Source: Piscicola geometra
Taxonomy: Eukaryota > Annelida > Clitellata > Hirudinida > Piscicolidae
Direction of reading: 5' to 3'
Assembly (NCBI GenBank): GCA_943735955.1
Contig: OX030965.1
Span: 5,701,503-5,765,502 of the forward strand
Length of the DNA stretch: 64,000 nt
The notes under the pieces are model-generated. The model was not told where the DNA came from. It worked only from the letters and a program-made list of their open reading frames with translations, and made no database searches. The position numbers and the translations under genes were made by a program. Shown here one piece after another: positions 29,201 to 51,628 of the stretch. Numbering within the stretch: position 1 is the first letter of the stretch; every line of letters begins with the position of its first letter.

Positions 29201-32200
29201 GTGGGCAGTCATCCTCTTGCTGGGGTCAAGCGTCACCAGGTGAGAGATGAAGTCCTTGATTGATTGGTTAATAGGAGTAATAGGATAATTAAAGTTATAA
29301 TTTCATAAGCGTTATTAATTAAAACTTATGAAAAAAGCAAAAACCCACGCACGCACACAAGCACACACACATATACACACACACACACGCACACGCACAA
29401 ACACACACACGCACAAACACACACAGAAACACACCTTGGCAGTAAAGTTGCAGTGGGGGGCATCTTGCCAGTCTAACTCTCCAGCGAAGATCTTCTTGAG
29501 ACGACCTTCGTAGGTGTGGTCGTAGAAGGGCACAATGCCCGAGAGGCTGGTTGGGTTTGGGTGTGGTTTTCAAATTGGTGTTTCGATCGGTGGTGTGAGT
29601 TGGCTCGGTGTGGTGTGATTTTAGAATTTGTGTTTCAATTATTTTATTATTATTATTATTATGTGGCTGGGTGTAGAGTGATGCGATTTGAAGTGGTTAG
29701 TGTAGTTAGTTTCGATGTTCTGAGTCAACCTTTGCACGCGCGTATGCGATGCATGGATAGTAAGTAACAAGAAACTGAAAATACATGCACCACAAGTAAC
29801 AAGAAACTGAAAATACATGCACCACAAGTAACAAGAAACTGAAAATACATGCACCACAAGTAACAAGAAACTGAAAATAAATGCACCACAAATAACAAGA
29901 AACTGAAAATACATGCACCACAAGTAACAAGAAACTAACAATGCAGCAACCAAAAGTAACAAGGAGACTAACAGAAAGTAGGTGACCACTCCGATGGACC
30001 ACATGTCAGATGCCAGGCTCACCTTCGTACTACGTAGCAGCTCGGGTGCTGGTGTTGATTTATGGAACATCCACCAATCCATCCAATCATCCATCCATTT
30101 AACCATTCAACCATCCATCCATCCATGCATCTAATCATCCATCCATTCAACCATACATGCATCCATCCATCCATCCATTCAACCATACATGCATGCATGC
30201 ATCCATCCAACCAGTGAAAGCCATATTGGATGAAATGAGGGTGTTGTGAACTTCGTCTGGCGCCAGTGTGCCCATGAAACAGTTGTCTGTGGATCGAATA
30301 TTTTTTTAGGCACCATCTTTATTATTCTATTATGAAATTAATTATAATTAGGTAATAATATTTTAAAACGTTAATTTAAGTTAATTTGTTAGAATCGTCC
30401 TATTAGCATTGTAAATAATTTATTTATTCGTTAAAAGATTGAATAAAACCATTTTAAATGGTGTATGGTTGAGTGAGTTTAAAGTCTTTAAGTTAAAGGC
30501 AATGAACCTAATTATCATTTAGTCATTTACTTAATTAATTCAACAATTAAATATAAATGAAGTACTTTTGACCTAGTTTTATAACCAGACTTCCGTTCTT
30601 CATGATGATGACCATGTTTTCAGGCTATTGAATTCAATCTTTATTATTATTATTATTAAATTTGTATTAATTTATAATTTTGAAAACGCATAATTAATAA
30701 TCCAATTAACATTTTTAAGAGCATAATTAAGATATAATAATTTTATTTTATCGAATAAATTTAAACTCGGGCATATAGTACCTACGTTTATAAACCTGTG
30801 GAAGATATTTCTCTTGTGAAGATACTATAAGGAAGGAGAATTCATATATTTTATTCATTTAAAATTCATCTATGAGTATATTTTTATCTATTTATTCGTT
30901 TATTCATTCATCTTTCATCTATTCGTCCTATTATAAAAATGCATTCATTCATCAATGAATTCCTTCATCCATTCATTCATGAGTTGCATCATCCATTCAT
31001 TCATGAATTGCATCATCGATTCATCAATTCATTCCTTAATCCATTCATCAAGTCATTTTTTCTCCATTCATCTATCAATCCATCCATTAATTATTCTTAA
31101 GTGAAAGGCATCAAGAAAAGATATGCCATTTAATAAATTATATTTTAAACTCCAATATTTAAAGAAAGTTTTCTAATCTAGATTGCACTCCCAAACGACC
31201 TTCAGCCCCATCAGAGAGTTTCCGATGGCAATGGCGACATCCCTCTCGCATATCTCTCCTTTCTCGATGAAGCTGCAACCGAGTTCGGTTCAAGGTTTTG
31301 GTATGGTTTAGTCTTTTTATGGAATAGTTCTAATAAAACATAATTAAAGTTTAGTCTTTTTATGGAATAGTTCTAATAAAACATAATTGAAGTTTAGTCT
31401 TTTTATGGAATAGTTCTAATAAAACATAATTAAAGTTTAGACTTTGTAAAATTATTTTAAAACAGTTTGTGGTAAAGTAACGCGTTAATAAGTTAGTTAA
31501 AAGTTGAGTAATTGTAAACAAATTAGTTATAACAGCAATAAAATTATCAACAACAGCATCATTATCAACAACAGCATCATTATCAACAACAACAACAGCA
31601 TCAACTTGTCAGCAATGTTGCAGTAGTAAGGCTCCATCACCACATAAATGGCCTCACTCGTTTCGTAAAACTCTTTCACATTTACCTGATTGGCGTTTTT
31701 TAATGTTTTTAACTGCGTCAAAAAAAGTTATTTTCACTGAGCTTAACACTTTCGAGTTCTGTTTCTCACATTGCCAAAATATGCACGAAAGACTTCATCG
31801 TATTTTGAAGCAAAATTATGAAGAGGGAAAAAATCAACGTCGTTACTCGAGCAATGGACACAGAACTGTTGGCATCATGACGGGCGTAAAGAGTTAATGT
31901 AACAATTTTAAATTGTAACATCTCCAACTCACCACGTTAGGATGATCGAGGACTAAAAACTTCTTAACGTTCATCTTCCTTCTCTGATCTAAATTCTGCA
32001 CAAAATTTTTATTTTTATTTTATAAAACGATTCAGCTTAGATATTAAATATCATTAATAACAATGGATACCGATATTTTCGGACACATCTTATTTTAGAA
32101 CACTTTTAGAAATAGGTTTTAGAAAAATGTGAAAAATAATTATTTAAGTTTCCAAATACATCAGTATTTTAAGATAATGCTGATACACTGAAACTGATTG

Positions 32201-32584
32201 AATCTCACAATCTTGATGACGATCTTGATGTAGTAGACTCTTTCCGTGAACTTTTCCATGCAATGGAACGTTCGGTAGAAATTGTGTCGGTAGAAGCAGA
32301 CCATGTTGCTTATTGCGATGAAAAGGTTGAGAAGATTATTAATACTTTTTTAACATTATTTTTTTACATATTTTTTATTTCTTCTAAGTTTTGTTAAACT
32401 TTCTAGATGATAAGTGGGTAAGAAGAAGCTTTATAGTAAATTTCTGGGTTATTGGATCCTATATAGATAATTTTGAAAATATCGCTTCTTAATTGCTCAC
32501 CTTCCCGTTTCAGCAAGAAACCAGTAGTTTTCTTCAACGGGCACATCTTTAATGCTGTCTTCTAGCCAATAACTTGAAGAGTCC
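26270..32584 (-). CDS. CaMK/MLCK-like pseudokinase with long uncharacterised C-terminal tail (5' end not resolved)
   Basis: Fifteen exons join in phase: 32584-32501, 32308-32209, 31995-31933, 31685-31606, 31272-31200, 30824-30786, 30624-30573, 30286-30212, 30048-29973, 29546-29435, 29254-29170, 29048-28975, 28836-28556, 28361-27483, 27386-26270 (over 1060 residues). The first twelve give a kinase fold: [66 protein letters not shown] and [22 protein letters not shown] is HRF, the catalytic-loop Lys is Asn, DFG is DNC and the glycine loop is degenerate, so phosphotransfer is unlikely. The YIK beta-3 lysine remains. The fold is nearest CaMK/MLCK-type kinases. The tail (about 750 residues) has acidic Glu runs and a Lys-rich patch; I do not recognise it. 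Upstream coding exons are missing. A kinase-tail fusion by misassembled exons cannot be fully excluded. Confidence 0.75.
29761..29942. repeat. 32-bp minisatellite in a pseudokinase intron, 5-6 copies
   Basis: Units begin AAGTAACAAGAAACTGAAAA and are nearly identical, decaying toward 29960. The array sits between the exons at 29435-29546 and 29973-30048, in the intron close to the donor side for the - strand gene. Confidence 0.9.
30060..30205. repeat. CATC/CATG-rich simple repeat
   Basis: Imperfect CCAT-type tetranucleotides fill the short intron between two kinase exons (30048 and 30212). Confidence 0.75.
31306..31438. repeat. 43-bp tandem repeat, 3 copies
   Basis: Units start GTTTAGTCTTTTTATGGAAT and are almost identical. 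The array lies in the intron between the kinase exons at 31272 and 31606. Confidence 0.9.
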
Positions 32585-33395
32585 CTGTAATTCGAATTGA
32601 GAATTTGTTGTTAAAATTTATTCATCGTAACACTTCTCATAACTTACTCATTTTTCATATTGTCAAAAAACAAAGAATTAATGAATTAACGTCATTGAAT
32701 AGACGTTTAGAAAGTATAATTATTTAGGGTATTACTACGATTTTACTACTTTACTTGCCAGCCCTGAATTTTTACTGGTATCGAAAAGGAAAGTTTTTGA
32801 TTGAAGGTCGATTTAAAAATGGCTCTTTCTACTCTAAGGTTATTTTTTCGTTTTAAATATAATATTTTACATTTTTTATAATCATAATTAAAGTAAATTA
32901 AGTTTTTAGATCATTCTCATAATCAGCTCTATTGACCGGTCACTGGTTGAAGGGAAGATGTATATCTCAAATAATGGCGCCATTCTTCTTAATTAAAAGT
33001 ATTCCAAAATGAAAAACGGTGGACTGGGCCTCAACAGAGTTTTATAATGAGAAGCGGGTTATTTCAGATTCATTCATGTTAGGAATTTCTTAGGTTGCAG
33101 GAAGCAAAGGTGTGCCTTGACAGATCTCTAATGAACGAAAAAGTCATATATATTATCTTTAAAATTGACCGAAAAAACAGTTGGAAGTAATGGTACTCTA
33201 ATAGAATTATTGAAACAAGCTACTTTTAATTGCTGGAAATTACTTGAATGAGTATGCCTGAGCATACTGTATCACGGATTTCCAAAAAGTTTGTTTTGTA
33301 TCACCTGCCAACAGTGAAGAACAACTGAATACCATCTAGGAATACATTGGTTTGATGATGGTAGCGCTTTTTAACATTAGCAAAAATACTTTGTT

Positions 33396-33638
33396 TTATT
33401 TGTACATTTTGGGAAAGACTTTGCAGCTCAAAAATTCACTTGCACGGTCACAAGAGAGTCCCAATCTTGTATCTGAGGCCTCCTGCATTGAGGATCTTTG
33501 CATCATCAACTTATCATCACCATCATCATCATTATTACCATGCCTTAACAGATAATTTAATTCTGTTTCAGATTCGCTCTTTTCAAGAATGGCTTCACCA
33601 TCCAGCAAACTCTCTTCGCTGCCACCATGTACATACAT
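33396..33638 (-). CDS. Possible 5' exon(s) of the pseudokinase gene
   Basis: An 80-codon open frame on the - strand opens MYVHGGSEESLLDGEAILEK, of balanced composition, before entering a Asp-rich repeat. The first part (33638 to about 33570) looks like coding sequence and lies upstream of the first securely placed kinase exon. I could not establish splice sites that link it in phase, so membership is a suggestion. Confidence 0.25.
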   Translation of the reverse strand: MYVHGGSEESLLDGEAILEKSESETELNYLLRHGNNDDDGDDKLMMQRSSMQEASDTRLGLSCDRASEFLSCKVFPKMYK

Positions 33639-33724
33639 TCTTTTTATTTTAATACATTTTGAAAAATATTTTTCAAAATGATTAGTTGTTAGACGTTCAA
33701 TTGGGGTACAAGCATATCATCATC

Positions 33725-34239
33725 CAGGGCTCGCGCTGTCGAGGGCCACTGGGGCCAATGGCCCCACTTTTTCAAAATTGGCCCGAAAGAATCCTGATTG
33801 GCCCCAATGAAGTTTTATATTTTTTTATCCAAATTTTATTTTCGATTTTTTTTATTGTGACATTTTTTAGATGTCGCGGGAAAAAGTTTTTATTGAATAG
33901 TTGAGCCAATCAAAATTAACCTCGTGTTTTAATCCAGTCATTCGCGTGCAGACTATATCAATCTATATAATACTTATCTTGTATAGCATACTTTGTAATA
34001 CCGTTAGGTCATTAAAGTCGCGTGAAATTAAAGAGATATTAAAAAAGCTATTACTAACGCTCACTTTATACAAATAAAACTAAAAATTAGAATAATTATA
34101 AAACGAAGAAGACACTTGTTATGTGGTGGTTTTATTGATTTGAAGCCGACTAGGAGCTTAAAAATAAATAAGGGCGCATTATACATGGGACTTTGAAAAA
34201 AAATTGGCCCCACAAAATTATGACCCAGCGCGGGCCCTG
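33725..34239. mobile_element. Non-autonomous hAT-like element (MITE)
   Basis: Terminal inverted repeats are CAGGGCTCGCGCTG at the left end and CAGCGCGGGCCCTG at the right, matching at 13 of 14 positions once complemented. The flanking octamers TCATCATC and TCATCATA form a 7/8 match, as expected of the 8-bp target duplications of hAT elements, which often begin CAGGG. The interior (about 515 bp) has no transposase. GGCC-rich subterminal motifs occur at both ends. Confidence 0.75.
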
Positions 34240-34446
34240 TCATCATATTATCATCATCATATTATCATCATCATATTATCATCATATTATCATCATCAAA
34301 TTATCATCTTCATCATCATATCATATTGTTCTAATGCTATGTCATCACCAACCACGAAATACTCCAAGTATTGCCCCTTCCCGCCTTTACCCCCCATGAA
34401 AAATGTAAGTGTCATTGTAATTTCCACACCACCACCTCCACCACAG

Positions 34447-35574
<1,128 letters not shown>

Positions 35575-37620
35575 TGATGATGATGATGCTGCAGGGGTGG
35601 TAGCGATGATGATGATGGTGGGGGTGATGATGATGATGCTGCAGTGGTTGTCATGGTAGCCTAAGGGTAATAGTGTATGAGATGAGAGGTGATGTTATTG
35701 ATGTAGACCATTGAAGCAAAGGTAGATTACAATACAATATGCTACTCATGTTAGAAATAGGTGTTGTTGTTCGATTATTCATTTATTTTATTTTAAAATT
35801 GTGTAACTTTTGCAAGACATCTCAGTTTCTTTTACCCTAGATATATTTCACTGGCTACAAAATTATTTCGCTACTTGGTATGGAAGTTGAAAGATTTCGT
35901 AATTTTCTTGGTTGTCGGGTGGTTGAGATTGTTAATAATTTTGTGGTGGTTTTGCACTCTGGTCATTATCATTTCCATCTGTTGAAGGAGGGGAGAGGGT
36001 TTCGGAGATTAGTTTGAAAGAATTTTTAAATTCAAAGATGTTGATGTTTAGTTGTGAATTAGTTTTTCCCTGAATAAAACATTGCAGTTTCTTTATTCAT
36101 TGCTTTAGAATTAAAAAAAAATAATTAAAGCTTGAATAATACAATTTGAATATTAAATATCTTTTGGATATAGCAAACAATTCGATTTCTTATTATTTCA
36201 AAAATAATTAATTATTTCAAATACATCCATCCATTCCAACACACACGTTTCTTCATCACGCGTATATAATAGGGTTAACATGTGAGTGAGGTGATATTTG
36301 ACCTATTTGCAGCCATCCTTCCTTCCAAACAAGGTACTTCTACGTTCAATTCAGATTCAATTGCAATTTAAAGGTTCACATTTTTTAGTTAGATTTCGTT
36401 GAAGTGTTTAAGTTTTAGATTTTGACTAAGTTTGTGTTGTCAATTTGTATTTTCATTTGGGAAGCATGGTTGACTGGTTGGTTAGTTGGTGGTTATGGTG
36501 GTTATCTTACGGCTAAGAAAGAGAAAAAAAATTATACTTAAACATTTTTAAAGTTTCAATAATGATAGCCTCAAATGGTAGCAAAGAAGCAAGTCTATAT
36601 TGAGATATCGATGTTTCATTGACTAAAATTAACCACATCGTTTACAACACATCATACTATTACTAGTATTCTTTTCTGAAAAACATTTTTCCACAAGTTA
36701 CCAAAATTTTAAAATTGAAAATGATCTTCAGTTAATTTTAGTTAGGAAAAAAAATGAAAGCACATGTGCGGAGTTTGTTTCATGACTCTCCTTTCAAGAT
36801 GAGCCTATTGCGAGATACAAAGTTTGAGTGTTTATTCACAGTAGAGAATCAAGTATAAAATAATAAATGAATAAATAAATAAAATATTCATTAATACGAT
36901 TATAGAAAATTCATTTTCTTGGCAAATATTTGTGGTATTTCATTGTTCTTTAAGTTAAAGACTTAAACGAGGATGTGAACTTTGAACTGCATGCGCTCAT
37001 GCTTTTATGAATTCAAAGTGACATATTTTGAAGCTTTAATTTAGAGACACTTCAACTATAATTAAAAGCTATTTTTTTATAAAAACTAAAAAGAATATTT
37101 TTCCCGAAATTAATTGTGATAATAACCTATGTAAAGACACAAATTCTATAGTCGAATCGGAATTTGCTCGTATAGTAAATGATGTGGAAACTAGCCTAGA
37201 TAGCTCACGAAAAGTTCACTTTCTGATTGCAGACGCACATAATTGAGCTAATAGGAGAAGACGCTTTCGATTAAATTTTCCCCTCACGCCCTGTGAGGGC
37301 CTTTCTATCTTCAAAGCATATCGTTCAAAAATGAACTTTTGGTCACCAAGTGAACAAACCACAACAATTATTTATAGGCATTTCAAATATTAAAAAATAC
37401 AATTTACGCGTCTGATAACTCATTTCTAATTGCCTGTTTTAAAAACAATGCTCTACCTTTGGACGCTGATCGAACTTTTGACTGCTCAAAAACATTCATG
37501 GCCTCATAAAAATTATGATTTTTAAAACATAAAACCACCGTCATCATTACAGAATATAGACTACAGAAAGATAGTATTATTTGAATTAGTAACTAAATAT
37601 CAGTTACACAGTGTATTGAA
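35575..37620. other. Intergenic stretch between SDHC and GLDC
   Basis: GATGAT-rich repeat at 35574-35640, then the probable SDHC 3' UTR to about 36095 (AATAAA at 36073-36078). The rest is AT-rich with no recognisable gene. The last few hundred bases presumably hold the GLDC promoter; no specific element is evident. Confidence 0.45.
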
Positions 37621-47267
<9,647 letters not shown>

Positions 47268-49622
47268 AAATGAGATAGGGGGGGGGGAGGGAGTTTGTTA
47301 AATATTATTTGGATTTGTTTTTTAAAGATTTTTTAAATAGATTTTCATAAATTTCATTTAATGAAATAATATTTTTTCTGAGTGTTTTGTGAGTTCATCT
47401 TGTGCTGTGCCCCTTTCTACGAGTACTTTATTAAATAAATATTCGTTGCCAGAGATCTTTTGGATGCATTCAACTTCTCAATTCCATATGTTTCTGGCCA
47501 ATACTGCTCAAATCTGCTCAAGAAGCACTCAAATAGTTGCATCTGCAACTTTATTTTCCTTTAAAACAATCATTTTCAGCACTGCATTTCACTGTGTATT
47601 ACAATTCGCGCCATTTTCGTCAATGACGTCTGCAACAAGTTCTTGTCGGCATTATACGCTTTATATTATAATCTTGAAGATCTTCGCATTTACGTTGTAA
47701 CCTGTCTTGAAATCAAATCTTTCCACTTTTTTGAAGATCTGTCTTCAAGTTTGGAACCATTCTTACTACTGTCACGAGGAAGCTCACCATAGGCACTCTT
47801 TCACATTCACATTTTTTTGCCAAGCAAACACATGACTTTTAATCGTACTTACTAAACGTATAATTGTACTTATTGTTTACAGTGAATTTAAAGTATTTTA
47901 TTCCTTTTCAGCGTTGTGAACGCAATGTTTAGCGCAAGAGAAATGTATTGATGATATATTTAAAATAATTCGCTCTGATATTTTTTCAATTATTATTTGT
48001 AATATCTATTTTTCCAACTTCCAAACAAGTATTCCGAAAATGTCGTTTATTGTGGTTGAAAATGCAATTCAGGGCGTTTGAATTTATGATTTCCATAAAA
48101 TACTACAAGTCGAATCACAGACTCATCGTGAACAAAATATACTCTAAAGTGGTTAATCAACAGCATAATTATTTAATTAATTGAACGCTTTAAGCTTCAA
48201 AGTTTAAAGGCATTAAAGTGAAAAAGTAAATGGAAACCGACACAACACTCCACACCATATTCAGTACATGGGAGGGTTAGTTGTATAGCTAGTGATAATG
48301 TTAAAGAGAGAATGTTAAAGTTTTAATGGCAGACTGCCACCAATACTTGACCCTTAACGCTGCTACTAATAGTACTATTAGTAATCTTTTATTAGTAGTA
48401 GTAGTAGTATTACTACGTCTACTGCTGTTACAAAGGCTCCAAATACTACTAATACTATTAGTAGTATTAAGTACTAGTAATAGTAGTAGTAATAATAGTA
48501 GTAGTAATATTACTACTTAATGCTGCTACGTAGGTTCAAATACAGAAAGTACCACCCCTCTCATCATCACAACAACCACCACTATTGCAACTGCAGCCAC
48601 AACACGAGAAAGCCATTCAGTGGAATATCATTGATATTATGGCGTATGCTGTGCTGATGATGATGATGATGATGATGTGCTGATGATGATGCTGTGATGA
48701 TGATGATACTCATCACCTTTTGTCTCATCATTTACATTGTGCAAATAAAAAGATACAAAGTGTGTTACTTTCATGTCTTTCAGTGCACACTCATGAGAGA
48801 AACGTGTTGGGAATACAGATTGTTTAATTAATTTAATTAAATTGAAAGTACTAATTATAATTAGTAAATAAATGGATGTACTAATTATACTAATAATATA
48901 CGTAATGAATTACGATAAGTATAATTAGTACATATTATATTACTATTAAATAGTGCAAAATAAGAGCAATTCAAAGTCAGGTCAGGAACGGTTTAATGCG
49001 TTAAAATCAAATTTGGTTTCTCGAAAACTCAATTAAAACTCAAACTAATTATTTAGCGCATCATTAAAACTTGGCGCTAGATCATTTATAATTACATCAC
49101 ACGTTGAAATGTACGAATTACAATTTTCTGGGAGGGAGGGTAGTGAATGAAGCAAGCACTTGTCTGAATACACTTAGTTGTCTTAATAAGTCTATTTAAG
49201 AAAAGATATTGTTGTTTCGTGATAATGAACAAGTCAATAATAATAATTATTATAATTATAGTGGTAGTAATAAGAATAACCGTCATCATTATCATCATGG
49301 TAGAATCAACAAATTTGTTCAAAATACTTTTGAAATTGTTTCCGAATTGTTTTCATCGTCACCATCTGCCTCAACGTCATAAATACTATTTATATATACT
49401 TTTATGTTTGTTTTTTGTTGTTTTAGTTGCATAACAGGGCAACGAAGACTACCTTGAAAAGTACGTAGACAGTGATAGTTGAGCATTAAAACAAGTTTAA
49501 AAATCCATAATAATAATAATAAATATGACAATAATTATTAATGCAATGAAGGCTCATAATTTGAAAAGATTTTATAAATGACTGCACAAGAAAAACACAA
49601 ATACGCACAAGCACACAGACAC

Positions 49623-49642
49623 ATATACACACACACACACAT

Positions 49643-49722
<80 letters not shown>

Positions 49723-49732
49723 ACACACACAG
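49623..49732. repeat. (CA)n microsatellite
   Basis: About 110 bases of AC dinucleotides with one ATTC interruption near its start. Confidence 0.95.
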
Positions 49733-49969
49733 GCACAAAATTCCCTTACAGGCATTTAAACAAACCTAAAAAAGATCGAATCGAATGAAAAAATATAAAT
49801 TATTTTCTATAATTTAATTAATTTTGGAAAAATATTTGTATAAATCAATTCGAAATTGTACAACAGAAAAGCGACTTTCGGACAGTTTTTCATAAAGACA
49901 ATATGCAAAAGAGTGTAAAATTACAAACGCTATATGCAAACAAGGCCTATTTAAATACAAAAACACACC

Positions 49970-50070
49970 CTCATACACCCCCACCCACACATACACCTAC
50001 ACCTACACCCCCACCCACACACCTACACACACACACACACACACACCCCCACCCACACACACACCTACAC

Positions 50071-50112
<42 letters not shown>

Positions 50113-50117
50113 GCGCG
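49970..50117. repeat. CA/CCCA compound repeat
   Basis: CACCTACACC and CCCCCACCCACAC blocks pass into a pure CA run ending in GCGCGC. Confidence 0.9.
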
Positions 50118-50559
50118 CAACGTATGATGAATCACAGAGGAGAATGGCCGTTACGGAATAAATAAATAAATAAATATATAATACGTAATGAGTACAAAAT
50201 CAAACCGTTAATACAATATTAAAATACTTAAACTATTTCATTAAAGCCCATAATGATAATATTAGTAGATAATTAGGGTTTATTAGGACAGAGTATTACT
50301 AATAATACTTATCAGTGCTTAATTAGAAGACAAATATTAAATCAATTACCAGGGTACAGCAGTCTCACATGATGTAATTAGTCCTTGAAAGCTTACAAAG
50401 TAATTGTAATAGCAATAATAATAATAGAAATAATATTAATAATATAATAGAGATAATATTAATAATATAATAGAGATAATATTAATAATATAATAGAGAT
50501 AATATTAATAATATAATATAATGAAGATAATATTAATAATAAATAATGCGTATTTATAA

Positions 50560-50735
50560 TGCGCCAAGGCACGCAACTGAGGCGCCACTCACACGACATA
50601 AGTCGTGAAGAACCGCATCATATACACTAGGCATATGATATCTCACGGTTGGCTGAACAGGGATTCGAAGTAGTGATCTTTAAGTTGCAGGTCCAACGTC
50701 TTTACCATCTAAGCCATCCCATCCCTATAATAATA
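50560..50735 (-). repeat. tRNA-derived SINE
   Basis: On the - strand it begins GGGATGGGATGGCTTAGATG with an A-box-like start, then ACGTTGGACCTGCAACTTAA, and a B-box-like ACTTCGAATCCCTGTTC at tRNA spacing. About 90 bases of non-tRNA body follow (to about 50560). This is the best-preserved SINE-like copy in the window. Confidence 0.65.
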
Positions 50736-51302
50736 AGACCATTAATAATTATAAAAAGATTATGAATTTAAAAATGGAAACTAATAAAAATATTGAATAA
50801 GGCACAAGAAGTAGATAAATAAACAATCACCGATTGAATCGGTATAGTACAGAAGAGATAACCTTTGTATTTATGCTGCAAAAAACTAATTAAAATAAAA
50901 GATGTAAAATATTTTATCATGACGATGATAAATTTATTAATATTATTTTTATGATTATCGATTATTGTTATTTTCATGATTATCGATTATTATTATTATT
51001 ATTATTATTGGAGCAATATAAATAAATAGTAAAAAAATAATTTTTGCTAATTCTAAATAAATTATTGTTGATAATTCTAAATCAATTAATGTTGATAATT
51101 ATAAATCAATTAATGTTGATAATTATAAATCAATTAATGTTGATAATTATTAATTAATTACCGTTAAATGCTGCACTACACAATCTATGAATGGCACTCC
51201 TCACTAAAGACACAGTGCATTGATTTGAGCACTGGGTGGTGGGCAAGAAGACAAGATTGTAATCTAGAGGTGTTTAAACGGGCAACCAAACTCTTGGCGG
51301 GT

Positions 51303-51324
51303 ATACACACACACACACCTACAC

Positions 51325-51415
<91 letters not shown>
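51303..51415. repeat. (CA)n microsatellite
   Basis: About 110 bases of AC with two CTACAC interruptions at the left end. Confidence 0.95.
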
Positions 51416-51417
<2 letters not shown>

Positions 51418-51628
51418 AACGCTTGATACAAAAGTAAAAATACTATCAACAAGATGATATACAAATGGTAGATGGCACCATACAAATAGATACAAAAGAA
51501 GGTGGTGGGGAGGGTGGTCGGATGTAGTGAGGTGAGTGATGGATGCTAGAAGGAGATGGGTGGGTGGTGGAGTAGGATGATGAGGTGGTTAAAGAGGGTT
51601 TTCAAATGAAAGTGGGATGAGATGGTGG

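Larger units (their letters stand above)
47268..51628. other. Intergenic stretch between GLDC and LARP6
   Basis: The GLDC 3' UTR runs to about 47450. A - strand frame near 47560-47430 reads FECFLSRFEQYWPETYGIEKLNASKR before breaking; it may be a decayed mobile-element gag-like fragment, but this is weak. There are TAG/TAC triplets at 48385-48520, CA arrays at 49623-49732 and 49970-50115, a 23-bp repeat of AATATAATAGAGATAATATT units at 50430-50530, a SINE-like element at 50560-50735, a 27-bp repeat (TGTTGATAATTATAAATCAA) at 51060-51155, and a CA array at 51303-51415. No gene is recognised. Confidence 0.6.
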
